48,280 nt of DNA from a virus. The notes beneath the pieces were generated by a model that did no database searches, was not told the DNA's origin, and saw nothing but the letters and a program-made list of their open reading frames with translations. The DNA lies in the IMG/VR virus record IMGVR_UViG_3300035145_002322, positions 1 to 48,280 of that record, one strand, 5' to 3'. Numbering within the stretch: the stretch's first letter is position 1; each line of letters starts with the position of its first letter. This document shows, one piece after another, positions 21,804 through 27,171 of this stretch. The translations under genes and the position numbers were made by a program.

Positions 21804-21877
21804 TCGGGGTGATAGGATTTGAACCTACGGCCCCTCGCTCCCAAAGCGAGTGCTCTACCAAACTGAGCTACACCCCG
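21804..21877 (-). tRNA. tRNA-Pro (TGG)
   Basis: Acceptor CGGGGTG/CACCCCG, anticodon stem CTCGC/GCGAG with loop TTTGGGA, and T-loop TTCAAAT are all clear; the discriminator is A. It lies 20 bp upstream of purC. Confidence 0.95.
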
Positions 21878-22019
21878 TAAATAATGCATCAGTGATATCC
21901 TGCAGAATAACACTGACGGGTCCAAGGGGGGTCCCACCCCTCTCCCACGCGGGTTGGATTCCGATTCTATTTACTCTCGGAGACGTGAGCACGGATGTAT
22001 GCCAGTCCGTTCGTGTTTA
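21878..22019 (-). other. Structured 140-nt leader without an ORF between promoter and tRNA-Pro
   Basis: No convincing reading frame in this stretch. On the minus strand it has several inverted repeats: ACGGA...TCCGT, CCGA...TCGG, a GC-rich CCCGCGTGGG, AGGGG...CCCCCCTT and CAGTG...CACTG just before tRNA-Pro. It is the 5' part of the transcript from the consensus promoter at 22020-22048. Possible non-coding RNA, or a leader for tRNA processing. Confidence 0.4.
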
Positions 22020-22048
22020 ATTATAACCCTACTTATGTCCTTTGTCAA
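22020..22048 (-). promoter_or_regulatory. Perfect-consensus sigma70 promoter
   Basis: TTGACA (22043-22048), a 17-nt spacer and TATAAT (22020-22025), reading toward tRNA-Pro and purC. Both boxes and the spacing are ideal. It overlaps the 3' end of the 53-aa membrane protein gene. Confidence 0.9.
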
Positions 22049-22190
22049 ATGGTGCCCAGTGTTCCCACCCATATTTGTGGACTGCCCACATTCCTAAAAT
22101 AGGGACAAACACTAGTGACCATCCCATAATCGCCATTGTCCACCAGGTATTCAATACCCATGCAGAAAAGTGTGCTGCTGAATGAATCAT
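22029..22190 (-). CDS. Small membrane protein, 53 aa
   Basis: Starts MIHSAAHFSAWVLNTWWTMA, with a hydrophobic Trp-rich segment (about 11-38) and a polar tail ending PFDKGHK. The ATG overlaps the upstream stop by 4 bp (ATGA). Its last codons double as the -35 region of the purC promoter. Function unknown. Confidence 0.6.
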   Translation of the reverse strand: MIHSAAHFSAWVLNTWWTMAIMGWSLVFVPILGMWAVHKYGWEHWAPFDKGHK

Positions 22191-22270
22191 CCCCTATACC
22201 TCCCTGGCCATGTAAGTTGCATTCCTGCCAGCAATAATGTCATAAAAACAAATATGAATAATAAACTCAT
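22187..22270 (-). CDS. Very small membrane protein, 27 aa
   Basis: A 28-codon frame starting MSLLFIFVFMTLLLAGMQLT, almost all one transmembrane helix, with a basic end (RYRG). It has a GGAGGAGC ribosome-binding sequence 2-8 nt before the ATG. It overlaps both neighbours by 4 bp (ATGA), which supports its being real despite its size. Confidence 0.5.
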   Translation of the reverse strand: MSLLFIFVFMTLLLAGMQLTWPGRYRG

Positions 22271-22401
22271 TGCTCCTCCAATTCACGAAGATATTCTATC
22301 CACCAATCAGGATCGTGTTTCATTTTCCATTGAGGAACTGATTGACCTTTCTCATCATAATATTCTTGAATTGCCTTATCGATAATCTGTGCGATCTCCA
22401 T
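22267..22401 (-). CDS. Hypothetical protein, 44 aa
   Basis: From the ATG at 22401, which has GAGGAG just upstream, the product is a charged, Trp-containing peptide starting MEIAQIIDKAIQEYYDEKG. A longer frame from 22482 would overlap the upstream gene by over 100 bp. The end overlaps the 27-aa gene by 4 bp. Function unknown. Confidence 0.5.
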   Translation of the reverse strand: MEIAQIIDKAIQEYYDEKGQSVPQWKMKHDPDWWIEYLRELEEQ

Positions 22402-22582
22402 ACTCCTCTTCCTCCTCATCAACGTCTGCATATGCATTCTCCACGAAGGGTCCTCTTTTTCTGGAAGGTTCTTTTCTGACATAACTTGATTCGGTGTTTA
22501 CGGCAGATAACCACACAGCAAGTTTCATTACTATGTAGATAATGACTAATGGAGATAGACATAGCAATAGAGTAAAATTCAT
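22376..22582 (-). CDS. Small membrane protein, 68 aa
   Basis: N-terminal helix (MNFTLLLCLSPLVIIYIVMK), a basic linker (RKEPSRKRGPF) and an acidic C-terminus (DVDEEEEEYGD). The acidic codon run also serves as the ribosome-binding sequence of the next gene. Starts 4 bp inside the preceding stop. Function unknown. Confidence 0.55.
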   Translation of the reverse strand: MNFTLLLCLSPLVIIYIVMKLAVWLSAVNTESSYVRKEPSRKRGPFVENAYADVDEEEEEYGDRTDYR

Positions 22583-22734
22583 ATGTTTTCTCCTATGAAT
22601 TGATCTGGTTCCTCATCATCATCCCACTCAGGTTCATATAAAGAGCATGGTTCTTCAAACAAATGTTCCATTCTCAACTGCTTGATTCTTTCTTTTAATT
22701 GTTTGTAAAACTCTCTCTTTTCGTCTGAGTTCAT
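22579..22734 (-). CDS. Hypothetical protein, 51 aa
   Basis: Charged helix at the N-terminus (MNSDEKREFYKQLKERIKQL) and an acidic C-terminus (EWDDDEEPDQF). It overlaps both neighbours by 4 bp. Soluble, possibly coiled; no family recognised. Confidence 0.5.
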   Translation of the reverse strand: MNSDEKREFYKQLKERIKQLRMEHLFEEPCSLYEPEWDDDEEPDQFIGENI

Positions 22735-22913
22735 CTTTTGCTATCGTTTAAAAAGTGTTCTGGAACTGGACATCCTTTAAAATCATTTATCTCATCCACT
22801 GCCAAAACGAACATAGTTACAAATCCTAAGCAGAATGCAAATAACATCTGTGGAAAATTGTAATTGCCCATGTATGCTGTCGGATCAGGTTCATCATCGT
22901 GAGGATGAATCAT
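22731..22913 (-). CDS. Small membrane protein, about 60 aa (start uncertain)
   Basis: From the ATG at 22913: MIHPHDDEPDPTAYMGNYNF, one transmembrane helix (QMLFAFCLGFVTMFVLAV) and a short tail. An AGAGGA sequence lies about 11 nt upstream. A longer frame starts at 23003 (90 aa, Lys/Glu-rich N-terminus), but that overlaps the 70-aa gene by 110 bp and has no visible ribosome-binding site. Confidence 0.5.
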   Translation of the reverse strand: MIHPHDDEPDPTAYMGNYNFPQMLFAFCLGFVTMFVLAVDEINDFKGCPVPEHFLNDSKR

Positions 22914-23106
22914 CCTTGCGATTTCCTCTGATCGCTTTTTCGACTTGTCTTCTAATTCTGTCTCTTGCTTCGGGGTCTTCGGTTTCTTTTCTGGAGTATC
23001 CATGTTTCTGATGGAAGATAAAGTGTCCCTGACAAAACATAGTTACCCCAAATACCAATGCGAGGACTATGCCTATCCATTCAATTATAAGTTGATTTGT
23101 AGCCAT
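22894..23106 (-). CDS. Small membrane protein, 70 aa
   Basis: N-terminal helix (IIEWIGIVLALVFGVTMF) and a very basic/acidic C-terminus (RDRIRRQVEKAIRGNRKDD). It begins 22 bp inside the gene before it. Function unknown; it belongs to a run of tiny membrane proteins. Confidence 0.5.
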   Translation of the reverse strand: MATNQLIIEWIGIVLALVFGVTMFCQGHFIFHQKHGYSRKETEDPEARDRIRRQVEKAIRGNRKDDSSSR

Positions 23107-23321
23107 GGTAGTAGCGGTGGTATCACTCCAATAAGTCTAAGAAGACCCTCAGAGAAAAGTGCAAGAACAACCCAACCAACACAGAAACTGATAATTGAAG
23201 CATTACGATTATGTTTTCGTATAGCATCATCAATCATCTCCTGTACTTCAACTTTAGTTGTCCATTCGGGAGGTTCAGTTCCCTTACCCCAATCCTTAAA
23301 CATACCCGCCACCATCTTCAT
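23085..23321 (-). CDS. Small membrane protein, 78 aa
   Basis: The polar N-terminal half has DWGKGTEPPEWTTKVEVQEM, then IRKHNRNASI and a hydrophobic C-terminal helix (IISFCVGWVVLALFSEGLL) continuing into PPLLPW. A tail-anchored layout. It overlaps the zinc-ribbon gene by 26 bp. Function unknown. Confidence 0.5.
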   Translation of the reverse strand: MKMVAGMFKDWGKGTEPPEWTTKVEVQEMIDDAIRKHNRNASIISFCVGWVVLALFSEGLLRLIGVIPPLLPWLQINL

Positions 23322-23577
23322 ACCCCTCCCTTAAATCATCAAATCCATCTAGTACTTCAAGACGTTTTTCCCAAGTATCACCACCCTCATATCCCTTTAA
23401 TGGATTGATACAAGTATGATCCCCATAATTGTTACACACTAATCCAGCAAGATCTAATTCATTGCCTTTGTTTCCAGTCCCAGACCAGTAGTGTTCACCA
23501 TTTATCCAAATGGCATTACACTTAGGACATTCCTTCCTTTCTAATTTAAGGTCGGACAGTTCCCTGTCTTCGGTCAT
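23296..23577 (-). CDS. Small zinc-ribbon-like protein, 93 aa
   Basis: Two cysteine groups (CPKC at about 17-20; VCNNYGDHTC at about 47-56) could bind one zinc. The rest is charged, ending in an acidic, Gly-rich tail. GGAG lies 8 nt before the ATG. It is the first gene below the promoter at 23621-23649. Function unknown. Confidence 0.6.
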   Translation of the reverse strand: MTEDRELSDLKLERKECPKCNAIWINGEHYWSGTGNKGNELDLAGLVCNNYGDHTCINPLKGYEGGDTWEKRLEVLDGFDDLREGYEDGGGYV

Positions 23578-23620
23578 ATTGGTGCTCCGTTGTAGTTTTT
23601 GTAGTCAACTGCATGGTAGC

Positions 23621-23649
23621 ATCATAACCCATGCAAGCAGCTATAGCAA
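23621..23649 (-). promoter_or_regulatory. Sigma70-type promoter in a 164-bp gap
   Basis: TTGCTA (23644-23649), 17 nt, TATGAT (23621-23626), reading into the run of small genes below. I see nothing else in the gap 23578-23741 apart from AT-rich sequence. Confidence 0.55.
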
Positions 23650-23741
23650 CATTTTGTTATGATTAGGTGAAAATAAGATGCTTTAGGATATATATGCATT
23701 GCATATTCGCTTTATATTGTATTGTGTTGATACACAAAAAA

Positions 23742-24236
23742 TTACCTATGAAAATCAATAGCCAAACTATACCTTGGTTTTGTTACATCTGTAGGAACCG
23801 TATGATCCAAACGTTTAGAAAAAGTAATTGCTGAATTAGTAGGACACTTACTTTTATATATTTTATTATTATACTTAAACCAAGTTCCAACATTTTCGGG
23901 ATTATCTATCATATAAACACAAGTAAATTCATGATAATCTGGTTGATTATGATTATGCCAAAATTGATATGAAAACTGATGATCAGTATAATTAATCCAA
24001 GATCTTAATACTTCATTTTCTATCTCAACTTTTTCTCTTACCTTATTGATAAGATAATCAGATTCTTCAGATAATAGATGAAGATTTGAGTAAGTTTGTA
24101 ATCCGGGGGCACCTGATATTTTTCTTAAATTTAGTCCACCTTTATGACGTAATACTAGTCTTTCTTCCTCAGGTAAAATATTATGGTAAGTTCTTATTTC
24201 AAACTTATCCAAATATCCAACATCAAAAGAAGTCAT
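23742..24236 (-). CDS. 2OG-Fe(II) oxygenase-like protein
   Basis: A 164-residue protein with FWHNHNQPDYHEFTCVYMID, where His-x-His/Asp residues can bind iron. NSAITFSKRLDHTVPTD (distal His) and PRYSLAIDFHR (Arg for 2OG) follow. The order and spacing match the small oxygenases elsewhere in this window. The first metal ligands deviate from the usual HxD, so activity is uncertain. Confidence 0.65.
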   Translation of the reverse strand: MTSFDVGYLDKFEIRTYHNILPEEERLVLRHKGGLNLRKISGAPGLQTYSNLHLLSEESDYLINKVREKVEIENEVLRSWINYTDHQFSYQFWHNHNQPDYHEFTCVYMIDNPENVGTWFKYNNKIYKSKCPTNSAITFSKRLDHTVPTDVTKPRYSLAIDFHR

Positions 24237-24481
24237 TTTATTTCAAAATCTAATTTACGTACTTTTCTTTGGCGTCTTGCTTCTTGATATGCCAGGTCAT
24301 TATTAGAAAGAACATTTGATTTCTGTTCTTTCTTTGAAGAATTTATCATCACAACTTTATTTAAATCTACTGCTGATACTTTATCACCAGTCACTGTCAT
24401 CATGTTTGGACACCCACAAACTTGGGTCTTATTATTACTACGCAACTCTTTGTTGCAATCTTTGCATCTTACGATAATCAT
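24233..24481 (-). CDS. Small zinc-finger-like protein, 82 aa
   Basis: N-terminal C-x2-C...C-x-C cluster (RCKDCNKELRS and VCGCPN) that could bind zinc, followed by a charged helix (AYQEARRQRKVRKLDFEIK). The stop overlaps the oxygenase start by 4 bp. Function unknown; possibly nucleic-acid binding. Confidence 0.6.
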   Translation of the reverse strand: MIIVRCKDCNKELRSNNKTQVCGCPNMMTVTGDKVSAVDLNKVVMINSSKKEQKSNVLSNNDLAYQEARRQRKVRKLDFEIK

Positions 24482-24504
24482 TGGTCATAGGTCCTCTTTA
24501 GGAA

Positions 24505-24576
24505 TGGGCGAAGAGGGGATCGAACCCCCGACATTCTCGGTGTAAACGAGACGCTCTACCGCTGAGCTATTCGCCC
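24505..24576 (-). tRNA. tRNA-Val (TAC)
   Basis: Acceptor GGGCGAA/TTCGCCC, anticodon stem TCTCG/CGAGA with loop TTTACAC, T-arm with TTCGATC. Its first 21 nt also encode the end of the isomerase gene. Confidence 0.95.
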
Positions 24577-24909
24577 GTAATCATCTTCATATCTTACAAT
24601 ATCATCTTCTTCAAGATATGATCCACATTGTACTTCTACAATTCGCAGAGGTATTATCCCAGGATTAGAAAGATGATGAATTTCTGTGGGAGGAACATAG
24701 ATACTTTCATTTTGAAATAAAAGTTTTTCTACATCTCCTACTCTAACTTTTGCTGTTCCTACAACAACTATCCAATGCTCAGACCGATGATAGTGCATTT
24801 GTAAGGATAATCTAGCACCAGGATTAACAACTATGTTTTTTGTTTTGTATCTGTCACCTTCATCGATAACTTCATACCAACCCCAAGGTCTCTCAACTTT
24901 CATCTTCAT
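24556..24909 (-). CDS. Type II mannose-6-phosphate isomerase (cupin, C-terminal domain of ManC-type enzymes)
   Basis: A 117-residue cupin with [39 protein letters not shown] (metal-binding His-x-His...Glu-His), [13 protein letters not shown], and the family ending EDDYGR. In most bacteria this domain is fused to a GDP-mannose pyrophosphorylase; here it is alone. It would interconvert fructose-6-P and mannose-6-P and so supply GDP-mannose, the substrate of the epimerase at 18.9 kb. The last four codons and the TAG stop lie inside tRNA-Val. Confidence 0.88.
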   Translation of the reverse strand: MKMKVERPWGWYEVIDEGDRYKTKNIVVNPGARLSLQMHYHRSEHWIVVVGTAKVRVGDVEKLLFQNESIYVPPTEIHHLSNPGIIPLRIVEVQCGSYLEEDDIVRYEDDYGRIAQR

Positions 24910-24940
24910 TATTTAAAATCTCCACACTATGTATGAAGAA

Positions 24941-25012
24941 AGCGGGTGATCGGGATCGAACCGACGACATTCAGCTTGGAAGGCTGACGTTCTACCGCTG
25001 AACTACACCCGC
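24941..25012 (-). tRNA. tRNA-Gly (TCC)
   Basis: Acceptor GCGGGTG/CACCCGC, anticodon stem TCAGC/GCTGA with loop CTTCCAA, T-loop TTCGATC. Confidence 0.95.
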
Positions 25013-25027
25013 AGCGTGGGTCTTACA

Positions 25028-25060
25028 TAGGAAAGGAGGTGGTGGTGGTCTTTCCTACTG
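25028..25060 (-). other. Hairpin with poly-purine loop between tRNAs
   Basis: TAGGAAAG and CTTTCCTA (8 bp) pair around a GGTGGTGGTGG-type loop. There is no U-tract. It may mark processing between tRNA-Arg and tRNA-Gly in the shared transcript. Confidence 0.35.
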
Positions 25061-25101
25061 CCCAATATTAAATTGTATTATAAAAAAATAATAATGTCAA
25101 G

Positions 25102-25173
25102 CAGGTCATCCAGGACTCGAACCTGGGACATCCGCTTAGAAGGCGGAGGTTATTTCCACTTAACTAATGACCC
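25102..25173 (-). tRNA. tRNA-Arg (TCT)
   Basis: Acceptor GGGTCAT/ATGACCT, anticodon stem TCCGC/GCGGA with loop CTTCTAA, T-arm CCAGG/CCTGG with TTCGAGT. It reads AGA, a codon common in AT-rich phage genes but rarer in many Synechococcus hosts. Confidence 0.93.
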
Positions 25174-25182
25174 AAAAGGGGA

Positions 25183-25389
25183 TCATCCCCGTTCAATGTA
25201 ATCCTCATATTCTTCGCCAGTTGTATCTTCCAGCGAAATAATATCTAATTCATCTTTTGGGGATATCCATTCATAAAATTCATCAATAATTGCTACTTGA
25301 TCTTCTGGATTTCCTTTCTTTTCTTCGATAATATCGATTGCCCAATCACGAATATGTTGAACAATATCTTCAGTTTCAACTTTCTTCAT
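25183..25389 (-). CDS. Hypothetical acidic protein, 68 aa
   Basis: From the ATG at 25389: MKKVETEDIVQHIRDWAIDI, continuing acidic to the end (DTTGEEYEDYIERG). A frame extending to 25605 would overlap most of the endonuclease gene and is low-complexity, so it is rejected. It overlaps the endonuclease stop by 14 bp. No family recognised. Confidence 0.55.
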   Translation of the reverse strand: MKKVETEDIVQHIRDWAIDIIEEKKGNPEDQVAIIDEFYEWISPKDELDIISLEDTTGEEYEDYIERG

Positions 25390-25816
25390 AGTAGTCTTTG
25401 CGGAAGTACCTGCTGAGGATGTTGCTATTGTAGTAGGCGGGGACTCCTTTGTCAAGGGACTCTGTGAGAACGTTGTTGATGAAGAGTTGTTTTGTTTCCT
25501 CGAAGTTTGTTTTGCCAGGTGTTTTATGTAGTGACAAGATAGTGCGACTAAAATTTTGTCGCCCCAGTCGTTCAATTTCTTCTTTAAGTTCTGGACAAGA
25601 CCCATAATATTTTTTCCAATCAGATTCTTTCTTTACTTTGCGTTTCTTACCAGGAGGTTTTCTGAATGACCAGAAGTATTTCCTACCGATGTACTTTCGA
25701 TTGTTTTGGAGATTTGTAATGAGATAGACAAAACCGAAGTTATCGTCAATACTCTCAGATAAAAAAGGTTGTCCTTCAAAAATCCAGGGGTTTTCATAAT
25801 CAATACCTGTACTCAT
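25376..25816 (-). CDS. SegE-like GIY-YIG homing endonuclease
   Basis: A 146-residue protein with FGFVYLITNLQNNRKYIGRK (a GIY-YIG module written VYLI...KYIG), then YFWSFRKPPGKKRKVKKESD, a conserved WKKYYGSC segment, FSRTILSLHK, and a Glu about 70 residues after the first motif (NFEETKQLFI). This order fits the SegE family of T4. Such enzymes cut DNA near their own insertion site. It lies next to nrdB and the tRNA cluster, typical of homing sites. Confidence 0.75.
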   Translation of the reverse strand: MSTGIDYENPWIFEGQPFLSESIDDNFGFVYLITNLQNNRKYIGRKYFWSFRKPPGKKRKVKKESDWKKYYGSCPELKEEIERLGRQNFSRTILSLHKTPGKTNFEETKQLFINNVLTESLDKGVPAYYNSNILSRYFRKDYYEES

Positions 25817-25961
25817 TAATTATATCTAACACTTTGTTCAGATATTTATGTGCTAGATCTTTCTCTCCTTGCCACACTGTTGATGGTTCATTATCTACTG
25901 TATGCTTTAACTTAAGTATCTTTACCTTCAGTTCTTCTTTTTCAATTTGATTCTTAGGCAT
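25800..25961 (-). CDS. Hypothetical protein, 53 aa
   Basis: Charged helical peptide starting MPKNQIEKEELKVKILKLKH, then PSTVWQGEKDLAHKYLNKVL. It overlaps the endonuclease start by 17 bp. The ATG lies 2 nt after the hairpin at 25963-25985. No family recognised. Confidence 0.5.
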   Translation of the reverse strand: MPKNQIEKEELKVKILKLKHTVDNEPSTVWQGEKDLAHKYLNKVLDIINEYRY

Positions 25962-25985
25962 ATAGGGGGAATAATGTCTCCCCCT
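25962..25985 (-). other. 8-bp hairpin between nrdB and the 53-aa gene
   Basis: TAGGGGGA/TCCCCCTA with an 8-nt loop lies between the nrdB stop and the next start codon. There is no T-run after it on the minus strand, so it is probably a mRNA stability or processing structure rather than a terminator. Confidence 0.5.
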
Positions 25986-26000
25986 ATTTAATAGCAGTAA

Positions 26001-27131
26001 TCAGAGTTTAAATCCACTAAATGTGTTTTTGCTGACATCTTGCTTGATACCACCGACTACATAAGATTCAACTTCAGTTTCTTGAGGTGCAACCTGAAGA
26101 CCCTTAGAAGAAATCCAATGTTGCGTCCATGGAAGTGGATTATTCTTTGCAGCAATATCATACTGAGGCTTGAGACCAATCGCCTTAAGACGACGGTTAG
26201 CAACCCACTCAACATACTGCTGAAGAAGTTTATCGTTCAGACCAATCATAGATCCATCCTTGAACAGATAGTCTGCCCAACGCTTCTCTTCATTTACAGC
26301 ACGATCAAATGCCTTGTAGGTCCACTCCTCTTCTTCCTTCATGATCTGCTTCATTTCTGGATCATCACCTGCTCTCCACTTATTGAGGATGTTTTGAGTA
26401 ATTGCAAGGTGCTGGTTTTCATCTCTGGCGATAAGTGAGATAATCTTAGCGGACCCTTCCATAAGTTTAAGTTCACCAAATGCGAAGCTGCAAGCGAAAC
26501 TAACATAGAAACGAATACCCTCCAGGATGTTGACATTTGCCATCGCTCTATATAACTTTCTCTTCACATCTTTGATTTCCCATTCTGCTGTAGGCGAACC
26601 TCTAAAATCATCACTCCACATTTTTCCAGTGTCCCATTGATGGGCACTTCGGATAAAGTCATCATATGCTTCTGTAACGCTGCTAGCACGTTCTAGAATA
26701 CGCTCATCACTAACAATCTTATCAAAGACCTCAGATGGGTCCGAATAGACATTTTTAATGATATACGTATAGGAACGACTATGGATCATTTCCATAAATC
26801 CCCAGACTTCCATACAAGCTTCCAATTCTGGAAGTGAGCAATATGGAATGAATGCCATGCCAGGACCACGACCCTGGATAGAATCAAGCATAATCTGATA
26901 TTTAAGATTAGAAGTATAGATATGCTTTTGTTCTGGGCGCAGTGTTTGGTAATCACCGCGATCTTTTTGAAGGGAGACCTCTTCAGGTCTCCAAAAATAA
27001 CCTAATTGTTGTGTAGTAAGTTTATCAAAAACTGGATACTTATATGAATCGTATCTTTGAACTCCAAGTGGTTTACCAAAAAACATTGGTTGCTTTTTAG
27101 TATTAACTTGTTCTGTATTAAAAACTGTCAT
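26001..27131 (-). CDS. nrdB: Ribonucleotide reductase class Ia, small (beta) subunit NrdB
   Basis: A 376-residue protein. From the ATG at 27131 it begins MTVFNTEQVNTKKQPMFFGK, matching the E. coli NrdB start (...EPMFFGQP). Iron and radical residues are present: LDSIQGRGPG (Asp), MEMIHSRSYTYI (Glu, His, radical Tyr), EGIRFYVSFACSFAF (Glu) and RDENQHL (Glu, His). The C-terminus holds the NrdA-docking tail. It makes the tyrosyl radical used by NrdA to reduce ribonucleotides. A start at 27191 would overlap nrdA and is less likely. Confidence 0.95.
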   Translation of the reverse strand: MTVFNTEQVNTKKQPMFFGKPLGVQRYDSYKYPVFDKLTTQQLGYFWRPEEVSLQKDRGDYQTLRPEQKHIYTSNLKYQIMLDSIQGRGPGMAFIPYCSLPELEACMEVWGFMEMIHSRSYTYIIKNVYSDPSEVFDKIVSDERILERASSVTEAYDDFIRSAHQWDTGKMWSDDFRGSPTAEWEIKDVKRKLYRAMANVNILEGIRFYVSFACSFAFGELKLMEGSAKIISLIARDENQHLAITQNILNKWRAGDDPEMKQIMKEEEEWTYKAFDRAVNEEKRWADYLFKDGSMIGLNDKLLQQYVEWVANRRLKAIGLKPQYDIAAKNNPLPWTQHWISSKGLQVAPQETEVESYVVGGIKQDVSKNTFSGFKL

Positions 27132-27171
27132 CCCTTCCACTTTCAAAGAAGGTCTATCTAAAGAAGAAACT

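Noticed and set aside
21784-21861. N-terminal extension of PurC (26 codons)
   Set aside because: It reads the 3' half of tRNA-Pro (GAVGSNPITP is the usual translation of a T-arm). PurC family members start at MKLIEGK.
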